Shown here: positions 1 to 7,620 of the stretch, piece after piece
Numbering within the stretch: the stretch's first letter is position 1
Layout of the letters: every line of letters begins with the position of its first letter
Assembly (NCBI GenBank): GCA_964473745.1
Contig: CAYYQE010000030.1
Coordinates: forward strand, 1 to 11,104
DNA: 11,104 nt
From: JABJMC01 sp964473745
GTDB taxonomy: Bacteria > Patescibacteriota > Gracilibacteria > UBA1369 > UBA12473
Reading direction: 5' to 3'
Notes under the pieces: model-generated
Databases searched by the model: none
What the model saw: only the letters and a program-made list of their open reading frames with translations
What the model was told of the DNA's origin: nothing
Position numbers and translations under genes: made by a program

Positions 1-2
1 AC

Positions 3-1649
3 GATAATCCGGGAGCATCAATGAATGTTTACCCCTCTTCCGGCTCAACTTTGACCACGTTTTATTTTGATGGTTCTGACTCTTATGACACGGATGAATA
101 CCGTTGGGATTTAGATGGTGATGGCCAGTTTGAATATGATTGGGGCTCAGAAGAAAATCCCACTACAAAATATAGTATTCCCGGCACCTACGAACCGATG
201 TTACAGGTTAGAGATGATGAAGGAAACACGGATGAAGCTTATGTGAGTATCACAATTAGCGAAGATAATTATGCGCCCGAAGCTAAATTTTCAGTATCAT
301 CCGATAGTGCTCTTACGGATAAAAATACCGGAACTACGAGTACTAATTTTACTTTTAATGCCTCGACTTCTAGCGATGAAGAAGATGAGTATTATGACCT
401 ACAAGTTCGCTGGGATTACGATGGCGATGGCACCTATGACACAACTTATTCCACTACCCGGACCGCTTCTACTCGTTATCTTGATGCGGGGACTTACACC
501 GTGATTTTAGAGGTAGTTGATTCCGAAGGAGCCTCTGACACGGCCGAAGAAACTATTACAATTGTGGATAATGACGCGCCGATCCCTGATTTTGAAGTCT
601 CCCCGATCGCTGGCACTCCCGGCACTACTTTTTATTTTGATGCTTCGGATTGCAGTGATAATCAGTACGAAACATACCAATTACAAGTTCGTTGGGACTG
701 GGATGGTGACGGAGATTATGATACTTCTTTTGAAACCGATAAAACTACTTCTTATCAGTACGAAGAGCCTGGGACATACGAAGTAACCATGCAAGTTCAA
801 GATCCCGAAGGAGCTACCGCGGAAACCTCAGAAACTGTACTGGTAGAGGATTCAAGTTACCCGTATGCCCGTTTAACAGTCGATGAAACTTCCGGGACTT
901 ATTCCACGGCCTTTAATTTCGACGCCTCAGAATCTTATGATAGTGAAACCGAATTTGATGATCTCTGGTTTAGATGGGACTTTGATTACACTGGTGAAAA
1001 CGATATTATTTATGATACTTCTTGGAGTCAGGCTGAGACCAAAACTAAATATTTTGATGAATCTGGAGAATTAGTGGTGAAAATGGAAGTTAAAGACGAG
1101 GAAGACCAAGTTTCGTATGCCTTAGTAACCGTAAATTTGCACTGGGCCTCTGAATATTTAGATTATTTAAAGGATAATGGGATTATCAAAGGTTACTCTG
1201 GTGACCTGGCCCCAGACCGCGAAGTAACGCGGGCCGAACTTTTAAAAATGGTCATGGAAGCTACGGATGTAAATAAATATGGCCATTCTTATGAAGGTTA
1301 TTTTTCGGATGTTTTGAATACAGATTGGCACTATTCATACGTTGAAATCGCGGCGGAAATGGGCATTGCTAACGGATACGACGATGGGACTTTTAAACCG
1401 AATAATTCGGTTAATCGGGCCGAAGCCATGAAAATTATTCTAGAAGGATTTGCGGTTGATGTTGAATCTTATGATTCCGGTACTTTTCCGGATGTTTCGA
1501 GCAGTGATTGGTTTGCTGAATATGTGGCAACTGGAAATGATTACGGGCTCATTAATGGATATGACGATGGATATTTTCATCCGTCATATTCAATGACCCG
1601 AGGACAAGCGTCCAAGATTATTGCACTGGCGATGCAAGGCGGGCTATAA
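3..1649 (+). CDS. PKD-repeat surface protein with three C-terminal SLH domains (5' end outside window)
   Basis: The 3' part of a gene for a secreted, cell-surface protein. The reading frame is open to the window edge. The residues before the first ATG (base 21) read DNPGAS, the same linker style that opens later repeats (DNDAPIPDF, DNYAPEAKF), so that Met is internal and the true start lies upstream. Numbering from it, PKD-like beta-sandwich repeats cover about residues 1-80, 85-182, 184-276 and 278-372. The first three carry an RWDxDGDG acidic loop that probably binds calcium; the fourth has lost the DGDG. Three SLH modules follow at about 375-420, 427-480 and 488-540, with motifs such as NGYDDGTFKP and VTRAEL. 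SLH modules usually hold proteins non-covalently to cell-wall polymers. The composition is strongly acidic and Ser/Thr/Tyr-rich, with one Cys. The stop TAA lies one base from the convergent neighbour's stop. The family is clear; the ligand or partner is unknown. Confidence 0.9.
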   Translation, partial: DNPGASMNVYPSSGSTLTTFYFDGSDSYDTDEYRWDLDGDGQFEYDWGSEENPTTKYSIPGTYEPMLQVRDDEGNTDEAYVSITISEDNYAPEAKFSVSSDSALTDKNTGTTSTNFTFNASTSSDEEDEYYDLQVRWDYDGDGTYDTTYSTTRTASTRYLDAGTYTVILEVVDSEGASDTAEETITIVDNDAPIPDFEVSPIAGTPGTTFYFDASDCSDNQYETYQLQVRWDWDGDGDYDTSFETDKTTSYQYEEPGTYEVTMQVQDPEGATAETSETVLVEDSSYPYARLTVDETSGTYSTAFNFDASESYDSETEFDDLWFRWDFDYTGENDIIYDTSWSQAETKTKYFDESGELVVKMEVKDEEDQVSYALVTVNLHWASEYLDYLKDNGIIKGYSGDLAPDREVTRAELLKMVMEATDVNKYGHSYEGYFSDVLNTDWHYSYVEIAAEMGIANGYDDGTFKPNNSVNRAEAMKIILEGFAVDVESYDSGTFPDVSSSDWFAEYVATGNDYGLINGYDDGYFHPSYSMTRGQASKIIALAMQGGL

Positions 1650-1650
1650 A

Positions 1651-2385
1651 CTAGAGACCAAGTTGCTTCCGAATATCATCGGCTTTGCCTTGGTCTTCTT
1701 CCTTTTTGCCTTCTTGTTCGACCATTGTTTCTAGATCTTTCCATTCTGCGGCGTGTTTTTGCTCAAGCTTTTTGAGTTGAACGGAATGTTTAGGTGAAAG
1801 TTCGATGAATTTTTCCTTTTCTTCTTCAAGAATATCAATTAGTTCATCAATCTGTTCTTGGCGAAGTTTAGGAATAGATTCAACGATTTTCTTTTTTTCG
1901 TCACGAGTCAAAGAGATTGATCCCGCCAGTAATTTAAGAAAATAGAACTCGTCAAATTTAAGCTCGTGCTTAGGAATTTTAACATTAGTCTTGAAGTTTT
2001 TTAGGTGCTCGCCAAATTTGTAATTGGGATCGTTGGGTGGTGGTGGCGGCGGGGTTGCCCCAGCGCCAAATCCTCCGGCTCCCATTGGTGCGCCCATACC
2101 TGGTGCTCCGGCTGCTGGCATGCCGGCCCCGGGTGGCGGTGGTGGGTACGCGCCTCCGGCTGGCGGTGGTGGTGGAACGTAACCTCCTGGTGCTGGCGCG
2201 GCTGGTTGTTGCGCTGGCGGCGGGGTAGGTACTCCTGGTGCTGGTGCGGCTGGTTGCTGCGCTGGCGGTGGAGGTGGCGGAGGTGGTGTCCCCCCAGCAG
2301 GTTGCGCTGGTGGCGGGGTTCCGGCTCCTTGATTTTGTTGGTCATCTTGTGGCTGTGCGCCACCTGGATTAGTTGGATCAGTCAT
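1651..2385 (-). CDS. Proline-rich protein with charged helical C-terminal domain
   Basis: Encodes 244 residues in two parts. Residues 1-119 are low complexity, rich in Pro, Ala, Gly and Gln, with a run of eight prolines (34-41) and shorter runs at 71-75, 81-85 and 112-117. They include two copies of PPPAQQPAAPAPG at 39-51 and 55-67. This half should be disordered. Residues 120-244 are charged and probably alpha-helical, with a central stretch ELKFDEFYFLKLLAGSISL followed by Glu/Lys-rich helices. There is no signal peptide or clear membrane span, so it is probably cytoplasmic or membrane-associated. The helical part resembles a domain I recall from other CPR proteins of unknown role, but I cannot name a family. 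The ATG start at 2385 is the first in the frame; the upstream sequence has no Shine-Dalgarno match. The stop is TAG. It lies 89 bases behind the permease-2 gene and may have its own promoter, but none stands out. Confidence 0.8.
   Translation of the reverse strand: MTDPTNPGGAQPQDDQQNQGAGTPPPAQPAGGTPPPPPPPPAQQPAAPAPGVPTPPPAQQPAAPAPGGYVPPPPPAGGAYPPPPPGAGMPAAGAPGMGAPMGAGGFGAGATPPPPPPNDPNYKFGEHLKNFKTNVKIPKHELKFDEFYFLKLLAGSISLTRDEKKKIVESIPKLRQEQIDELIDILEEEKEKFIELSPKHSVQLKKLEQKHAAEWKDLETMVEQEGKKEEDQGKADDIRKQLGL
1655..1706 (+). terminator. Possible terminator inside the convergent neighbour's 3' end
   Basis: An 8-bp perfect inverted repeat pairs AGACCAAG (1655-1662) with CTTGGTCT (1689-1696). Inside it are a further GC/GC pair and a CCGA/TCGG stem at 1669-1682. 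On the plus strand it is followed by the T-rich run TCTTCCTTTTT. It starts 5 bases after the PKD-SLH stop codon, where a terminator for that gene would sit, but it falls within the coding sequence of the minus-strand gene. The T-tract is interrupted by C, and the loop is long unless the inner stems form, so the call is tentative. On the minus strand no U-tract follows. Confidence 0.35.
2186..2268. repeat. Two near-identical 35-base direct repeats, period 48
   Basis: Bases 2186-2220 and 2234-2268 match at 33 of 35 positions. They encode the two PPPAQQPAAPAPG copies of the proline-rich protein on the minus strand. Both differences (C/T at the 12th base and T/C at the 24th) are synonymous, and the 48-base period keeps the reading frame. 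The region is much more GC-rich than its surroundings. This looks like a fairly recent in-frame tandem duplication in a low-complexity coding segment, not a separate genetic element. Confidence 0.85.
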
Positions 2386-2474
2386 GAGGTATCTTTTTAA
2401 AGAATTCAGGTTACAGGAAACACTAAATTTCGATTTTAGTCAATAAAACCTTACTGCCTAACTATTCCTAAACT

Positions 2475-3725
2475 CTACTCATGCCGCAAGGCATCAATCG
2501 GATTAAGACTGGCTGCTTTTCGGGCTGGGTAGAGCCCGAATATAAATCCCTCTAAAATGGCCGCTCCAACAGCGACGGCTACTCCTTGAATTGGGATAAA
2601 GAAATGAATCTCCATCCCAGAATAAGACGCTCCCAAAACCGCAAGAAAAACAAACACAATTCCAATTATTACCCCAATCAGCGCACCGAGAACCGTAATA
2701 ATAATCGTCTCCCACAAAAACTGCATCATAATGTCTTGATACGTGGCCCCCACGGCTTTTCGAAGGCCAATTTCACGCGTTCTTTCCGAAACTGCTACAA
2801 ACATAATATTCATGACGCCAACTCCCCCAACAATTAACGAAATCGCAGCCAAAATAATTAATAAAATCTGTAAGGCGCCAGTTATCACACCCATCATTTC
2901 TAAAGCCTCCTGCATGGTTGTTACAAAAAAGTCTCTTCTTTCGATATCTGTAATATTATGTCGATAATCCAATAAGTCCTCTATTTGAACCTTAAGCGAA
3001 TCTATCATGAGCTCATCTTCAACCTGGACTAGAAAGTAAAGGATGTGATCTACTCCCATAATAAACTTTTGCATGGCGTTTAAGGGAATATAAACTTGCT
3101 CATCCATATTTTGCATAAATACTACTCCCAATTCCTCCATCACACCGATTACCTTAAAGTTCATCCCTTTAATTCGTACGGATTGAGAAATAGGATCTAC
3201 TCCCGGAAAAAGCTCCTCTGCCACGGAATGCCCAAGTACTACGACACGAGACAATCCTTGATCCTCCTGCTCGGTAAAATACCGCCCAAACTCTACTTCG
3301 GCCTGATCAATATCAATAAATGAAGAGCTGGTGGCTTGAATCATGTATTCTTCGTCTTCATAAATTGAAATTACTTTTTCCATACCAAAAAGTCCGGCAT
3401 AGCCATCACTAACCCCTGGGATATCCTTGATTGCTTCGACATCATCCTCGGTCAGAGTAGTAATAGTCATCCCCTCTACAAAAGCCACGGCATTAGCTGG
3501 ACTGGTATGAGAAATCCCCGGGATCGAAATCTCCCCTTCAATCAAATTAGAACCAAACGCCTCAACTTCACTCTCAATCACTGCAGTAGTGGCGTGTCCC
3601 AAAGCAAAAACTATAATTACAGTCACTATTCCAATAATGATTCCTAGAGTTGTGAGCAAACTCCGGACCTTGTTTGCTTGCAACGCTTGCAAAGCGAGTT
3701 TTAGATATTGTAAATATTTATTCAT
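2475..3725 (-). CDS. ABC transporter permease, MacB/FtsX type (permease 2)
   Basis: Encodes a membrane permease of the MacB/YknZ family, 416 residues from the ATG at 3725. There is one membrane helix near the N-terminus (about 24-44), a large extracytoplasmic MacB-type domain (about 45-275), then three helices (about 284-311, 337-366 and 379-398). The family signature GGVGVMNIMFVAVSERTREI lies at about 300-319, followed by GLRKAVGA, and the end is LNPIDALRHE. I chose the ATG at 3725 over an in-frame TTG at 3740 because it gives the usual short cytoplasmic lead (MNKYLQYLKLALQAL) and an 8-base overlap with the upstream permease's end, suggesting translational coupling. It has no ATPase domain and depends on the ATPase encoded two genes upstream. 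The protein is paralogous to permease 1 but clearly diverged in the extracytoplasmic domain, so the pair probably forms a heterodimer. The substrate cannot be told from the sequence. Confidence 0.9.
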   Translation of the reverse strand: MNKYLQYLKLALQALQANKVRSLLTTLGIIIGIVTVIIVFALGHATTAVIESEVEAFGSNLIEGEISIPGISHTSPANAVAFVEGMTITTLTEDDVEAIKDIPGVSDGYAGLFGMEKVISIYEDEEYMIQATSSSFIDIDQAEVEFGRYFTEQEDQGLSRVVVLGHSVAEELFPGVDPISQSVRIKGMNFKVIGVMEELGVVFMQNMDEQVYIPLNAMQKFIMGVDHILYFLVQVEDELMIDSLKVQIEDLLDYRHNITDIERRDFFVTTMQEALEMMGVITGALQILLIILAAISLIVGGVGVMNIMFVAVSERTREIGLRKAVGATYQDIMMQFLWETIIITVLGALIGVIIGIVFVFLAVLGASYSGMEIHFFIPIQGVAVAVGAAILEGFIFGLYPARKAASLNPIDALRHE

Positions 3726-4962
3726 ACCGAAGCGCATCAATAGGATTTAAATCCGCTGCTTTTTTAGCGGGATAAAATCCAAAAATAATTCCAACCGAAC
3801 AACTCACCAAAAAGGCCGTTAAAATGGCGTTTCCAGAAATAACTAAATCCCAATCATAACCGAGTGATTGAACCACAATCGCCACAAAAGCAGACATCAA
3901 GGCTCCGACCGTAATCCCAGCCACACCCCCAATCATTGTGACAGTCACAGCCTCCAATAAAAACTGTTCCAAAATTCGTCGGCGTCGCGCGCCGAGTGCC
4001 TTACGCAGTCCAATCTCACGAATTCGTTCGGTCACAGACACTAACATAATGTTCATAATCCCAATCCCCCCAATTACCAACGAAATAGCCGCAATCGAGG
4101 CTAAAAAGAACTTTAAAACATCCGTAATCGAAGAAAGCATATCAATTGCATTTTCCGAAGTTTCCACTATAAAATCATCATCTGCAGGATTACGAATATC
4201 ATGGCGTTCCCTAAGAGTGGCTTCGACATCTTGGCGCGCTCGATCTAAATTTTCTTCGCCATCAATTTTTACGCGTGCCATATTTATATAATCAATTCCT
4301 AAAAATAGTTTTTGAGCCACATTTGCCGGCACAAAAACCTGATCATCCCTATTTTGAAAACCAGCATTGCCGCGCTGCTCAAAAACCCCAATCACCTCAA
4401 ACTGTTCACGTTGGATTTTTATATTTTCCCCCAGCGGATCTGTCCCATTAAAAAGTTCCTCAACAACTTGCGATCCCAACACAACAACCCTTTCTAGCCC
4501 CCGTTGTTCTGATTCATCAAAAAACCGACCATACTCAACTTTTACATCTTCTACATCTGTGAATGTATAAGAAACCCCGTTGAAAAAAGTATCAATAGCG
4601 TCCCCTCCATAAGAAACCGTAGACCCTCCTTTTACATAACCCGTCGCAGCCACCACATTTGGAACATTAGCTGGATCGTTCAGAGCTTCGACATCCTCTA
4701 GTGTCAAAGTTGTAACTGTAATTCCAAACAAAACCGCTGGTGGCCCCTCTTCTAATCGTCCTCCGGGCAAAACCCCAATTAAATCACTTCCCACACCTTT
4801 TACTTGATTCACAATTAAACTTTGCGCCCCTGAACCAATAGAAACAACCATTACCACCGAAGCAATTCCAATTGTAATTCCCAAACTCGTTAAAAGCGTT
4901 CGTCCTTTATTGGTTAAAAGTCCTCTGATGGCGACGCGAAATGACTGCAGAAAATCAAACAT
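3718..4962 (-). CDS. ABC transporter permease, MacB/FtsX type (permease 1)
   Basis: A 414-residue permease with the MacB/YknZ layout: N-terminal membrane helix (about 22-43, including SLGITIGIASVVMVVSIGSG), an extracytoplasmic domain (about 45-280), and three C-terminal helices (about 283-308, 336-366 and 377-397). The conserved block GGIGIMNIMLVSVTERIREI (298-317) is followed by GLRKALGARRRR, the cytoplasmic loop that contacts the ATPase in this family. The C-terminus is LNPIDALRYE, nearly the same as in permease 2. MacB-type permeases are thought to work as mechanotransmitters, coupling cytoplasmic ATP hydrolysis to movements of the external domain, rather than passing substrate across the membrane themselves. 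The gene starts 3 bases after the ATPase stop codon and overlaps permease 2, so the three are almost certainly one operon. The start has only a weak purine stretch (GAAGAAA) upstream. Extruded substrate unknown. Confidence 0.92.
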   Translation of the reverse strand: MFDFLQSFRVAIRGLLTNKGRTLLTSLGITIGIASVVMVVSIGSGAQSLIVNQVKGVGSDLIGVLPGGRLEEGPPAVLFGITVTTLTLEDVEALNDPANVPNVVAATGYVKGGSTVSYGGDAIDTFFNGVSYTFTDVEDVKVEYGRFFDESEQRGLERVVVLGSQVVEELFNGTDPLGENIKIQREQFEVIGVFEQRGNAGFQNRDDQVFVPANVAQKLFLGIDYINMARVKIDGEENLDRARQDVEATLRERHDIRNPADDDFIVETSENAIDMLSSITDVLKFFLASIAAISLVIGGIGIMNIMLVSVTERIREIGLRKALGARRRRILEQFLLEAVTVTMIGGVAGITVGALMSAFVAIVVQSLGYDWDLVISGNAILTAFLVSCSVGIIFGFYPAKKAADLNPIDALRYE

Positions 4963-4965
4963 AAT

Positions 4966-5685
4966 TTATTTCTTCGAGCGATGGCCTTTTTTTTGATCTT
5001 TCACAATGTTTCCATCCAAAAGTTCAATCACCCGGTTGGTGTGATGTGCGATATAGTCTTCATGAGTAACCAAAATAATCGTGTGTCCATCTTTATTAAG
5101 ACTATTAAGAATCTTCATAATTTCTTTCCCAGACTCGCTATCCAAATTCCCGGTAGGCTCATCAGCCAAAATCAAACTGGGCTTATTTACCAAAGCTCGA
5201 GCAATAGCTACCCGCTGCTGCTGTCCCCCAGAAAGCTGGTTGGGCATGTACTCTAACCGATGATCTAGCCCCACACTTCCCAATGCTTCCTTGGCTCGTT
5301 TAATCTGTTCATGTTCCGGGACTCCAGCGTAAACTAAAGGAATGCGCACATTATCAACGGCCGTAGTTCGCGGGAGTAAATTAAATGATTGAAAAACAAA
5401 GCCAATTTCCTTGTTTCGGATCAAAGCCAATTCATCATCGGAATATGTTGTGACGTTCTTTCCTTTAAAATGATACCGTCCAGAGGTGATGGTATCCAAA
5501 AAACCCATAATGTTCATTAAGGTCGACTTTCCAGAACCACTTTGACCAATAATTGCCATGAACTCGCCCGAGTTAATCTTGAAACTAATCCCGCGCAGAG
5601 CTTGGGTTTCTACCCCATCAGACCCATATGTTTTGACCACATTATCAACCTCTATCAATAGGGATTTTTTTGACTTGGAGGGCAT
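4966..5685 (-). CDS. ABC transporter ATP-binding protein, MacB/LolD/YknY type
   Basis: A 239-residue stand-alone nucleotide-binding subunit that hydrolyses ATP at the inner face of the membrane to drive the adjacent permeases. All expected motifs are present: Walker A GQSGSGKST (47-55), Q-loop Gln99 (FVFQSFNLL), signature LSGGQQQRVAIARAL (151-165), Walker B LILADEP with catalytic Glu176, D-loop GNLD (179-182) and switch His208 (VTHE). The sequence places it in the MacB/LolD/FtsE-like group. It is the first gene of the minus-strand operon, 3 bases ahead of permease 1, and is preceded by a good sigma70-like promoter at 5716-5743. The N- and C-termini are rich in Lys (MPSKSKKS, KKGHRSKK). In the canonical MacB of proteobacteria this domain is fused to the permease; here it is separate, as in Bacillus YknXYZ. 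Confidence 0.95.
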   Translation of the reverse strand: MPSKSKKSLLIEVDNVVKTYGSDGVETQALRGISFKINSGEFMAIIGQSGSGKSTLMNIMGFLDTITSGRYHFKGKNVTTYSDDELALIRNKEIGFVFQSFNLLPRTTAVDNVRIPLVYAGVPEHEQIKRAKEALGSVGLDHRLEYMPNQLSGGQQQRVAIARALVNKPSLILADEPTGNLDSESGKEIMKILNSLNKDGHTIILVTHEDYIAHHTNRVIELLDGNIVKDQKKGHRSKK

Positions 5686-5715
5686 AAAACTTTTTTTAAG
5701 CTAAAAGGCACCCCT

Positions 5716-5743
5716 AGTATACCTGAAAGATATTTGATCTCAA
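5716..5743 (-). promoter_or_regulatory. Sigma70-like promoter for the ATPase-permease operon
   Basis: Read on the minus strand: TTGAGA (5743-5738), a 16-base spacer, then TATACT (5721-5716). This is a good -35/-10 pair. The predicted transcript starts near 5709, giving a leader of about 24 bases before the ATPase ATG at 5685. The position in the 86-base gap between divergent genes supports the call. Confidence 0.6.
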
Positions 5744-5762
5744 CGAAGAAAGGTATTAAAGT
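5734..5762 (+). promoter_or_regulatory. Weak candidate promoter for the adaptor gene
   Basis: TTGATC (5734-5739), a 17-base spacer and TAAAGT (5757-5762) form a 4/6 plus 4/6 match to the sigma70 consensus. An alternative -10 is TATTAA at 5754-5759, without a good -35. Either would start transcription only a few bases before the ATG at 5772, which would make a nearly leaderless mRNA. The -35 overlaps the -35 of the opposite promoter, so the two directions could compete for polymerase. Confidence 0.3.
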
Positions 5763-5771
5763 AATCACACT

Positions 5772-7592
5772 ATGCTAAAAAAGCTCTGGAAAAATAAAAT
5801 TGCATTAACTTTGGTACTGGCTTTCGTTGTAGGAGGCGGTTATATGGCTTTTTCAAATGGAGACGACAAAGAATCATTCGAATTTGCGAAAGCTGAATAT
5901 GTTGATATTACGCAAGAAGTTTCGGTCACGGGGACAATTGAGGCAGACCCAGAAATCACCCTGCGGTTTCAACGAGCTGGACAAGTTCAATCTATCCCGG
6001 TTGATGTTGGGGATTTTGTAGCAAAAGGAACCACACTAGCCAACTTAGATGCCACAGCCTTGGCTATTGAAGTTGACTCTGCCGAAGCTGGATTGGCCCT
6101 AACACGAGCTAATTATAATCAAACTTTAAGCGGTAGTACGGATGAGGCTATTCAAGTTGCCCAAGCAGCTACTGAAAAGGCGGATGCTGATCTTTCCCAA
6201 GCGCAAATTAACCTGGAAAACGTCACTAATTTAGCCAGTGAATCTGTTCAAAGTGCCGAGCTGGATTATGACTCAGCGCTCACGGATTATGACAATGCCA
6301 TGGACACTTATGGTGAAGATGTGGTTCATGCCTATGAAGACGCTTACAACAACATCCAAGATGCCATGAATGAAGTTGAGGATAGCCTTCGAGAAGCTGA
6401 CAATATTCTGGGTGTAGATAATACTCAGGCAAATGATGATATCGAGAATGAGCTCACGTCTGGGGGGACGGCGGCTTTCACGCTTATACAAGCGGAATAC
6501 ACTGACGTAAGTAATGCTTACGACGATTTACTGGTTAAACTTTCTGAAGTAGAAACTGATGATTTTACAGAAATGGATACCGTCTTTGCAGACATTGAAG
6601 AACTCTTGAATGATATGTATGCATTGCTTAATGAAATCGACGATATTCTAGTGGAAGCTCCGATTCAAAACTCCTTAACTCTGACTGTAAAAAACACCAA
6701 ACGCGACACCATAGCTACGGAAATTGATAATATAGTTAGTACTGATACAACTGTTTCAAATGCCATTCAAACCGCCGAGTCAGCCTTTACGAGCGAAGAA
6801 ACTAATTTGGGAAGCGCTCAAGACTCTCTAAATGAAGCTGAACAAGCTCTGGCCTTAGCCAATGCGCAAGCCACCGCTAATATTAGTGAAGCCGAAGCTT
6901 CAATTGCTATTTACGAGGCCACTCTGGCGCAAAAACAAGCTAGCCAAGCCGAAATAGAAGCTGGTCCGCGTGATGTTGATTTAGCAAGCTTACTAGCCTC
7001 TATTCAAGAGGCCGAGGCCGCCTTGAGCCTCGCTCAATATAATTTGTCGCTAGCCTATATGACCGCGCCTATTGCCGGCCCAATTACTAAAATCTATTTT
7101 GATGTTGGTGAAAATGTAACTACAACGGAGGATTTCCTAGAAATGGTGTCTTCAGATTACCAAGTTATTGCTAATATTTCGGAAACTGATATTACAAAAG
7201 TTAAAGTTGGAGATCAGATTAAAATGACTTTAGACGCGTTCTATTATGACAAGATTTTTGAAGCAGAAATTATTAAAATTGACCCGGCAGAGACCATTGT
7301 TCAAGGTGTAATTTATTATCAGGTAACAGCTGTTTTTACGGCCGGAGATACTGATATTAAACCGGGAATGACCGCTAATATGGATATCATTACCGCGGAA
7401 AATAACGGGGTGCTTGGTGTACCAATTAGAGCAGTGAAATATAATGGAACACGAGCTTATGTGCTTCAGCTTGATAAGGCCACTGGAGGAACTCTGGAAA
7501 CAGATATCACGGTGGGAATTCGCGGCGACCAATACATCGAAGTTCTAGAAGGTCTTGAAGAAGGTGATGAAATTATTACTTATGCTCGATAA
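5772..7592 (+). CDS. HlyD/MacA-type periplasmic adaptor subunit with extended helical region
   Basis: A 606-residue membrane-anchored adaptor, the expected partner of the divergent MacB-like transporter. Residues 1-10 are basic and cytoplasmic, with one membrane anchor at about 10-27. The first half of a biotinyl-lipoyl-like domain is at about 43-103 (RFQRAGQVQSIPVDVGDFV), and its second half at about 428-460 (TAPIAGPITKIYFDVGENV). A beta-barrel follows (about 463-540, ending KPGMTANMDI) and then a membrane-proximal domain (about 545-606). Between the lipoyl halves is an acidic, Ala/Glu/Asp-rich, mostly helical stretch of about 320 residues, much longer than the roughly 100-residue hairpin of typical MacA proteins, which total about 370 residues. 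No upstream in-frame start is possible because a TAA lies at 5757-5759. There is no Shine-Dalgarno at the ATG; AAGAAAGG at 5745-5752 is too far away. The gene ends in tandem stops TAATAA. The adaptor fold is firm; the role of the long helical segment is unknown. Confidence 0.92.
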   Translation: MLKKLWKNKIALTLVLAFVVGGGYMAFSNGDDKESFEFAKAEYVDITQEVSVTGTIEADPEITLRFQRAGQVQSIPVDVGDFVAKGTTLANLDATALAIEVDSAEAGLALTRANYNQTLSGSTDEAIQVAQAATEKADADLSQAQINLENVTNLASESVQSAELDYDSALTDYDNAMDTYGEDVVHAYEDAYNNIQDAMNEVEDSLREADNILGVDNTQANDDIENELTSGGTAAFTLIQAEYTDVSNAYDDLLVKLSEVETDDFTEMDTVFADIEELLNDMYALLNEIDDILVEAPIQNSLTLTVKNTKRDTIATEIDNIVSTDTTVSNAIQTAESAFTSEETNLGSAQDSLNEAEQALALANAQATANISEAEASIAIYEATLAQKQASQAEIEAGPRDVDLASLLASIQEAEAALSLAQYNLSLAYMTAPIAGPITKIYFDVGENVTTTEDFLEMVSSDYQVIANISETDITKVKVGDQIKMTLDAFYYDKIFEAEIIKIDPAETIVQGVIYYQVTAVFTAGDTDIKPGMTANMDIITAENNGVLGVPIRAVKYNGTRAYVLQLDKATGGTLETDITVGIRGDQYIEVLEGLEEGDEIITYAR

Positions 7593-7620
7593 TAACTCTA
7601 CTTGAATTAACCCCCTTAGA

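Noticed and set aside
2005..2400. 131-codon plus-strand open frame rich in Trp, Arg and Cys
   Set aside because: It is the antisense of the proline-rich coding tract; polyproline codons on one strand give Trp/Arg/Gly-rich frames on the other. It has no domain and an implausible composition.
2422..2440. Small hairpin (ACTAAA/TTTAGT) after the permease-2 gene, considered as the operon terminator
   Set aside because: The stem is only six bp, mostly A-T, and no T-run follows on the minus strand.
4966..5685. Full-length fused MacB (ATPase plus permease)
   Set aside because: The ATPase frame stops with TAA at 4966-4968 and permease 1 has its own ATG at 4962; no frameshift is needed to explain the layout.
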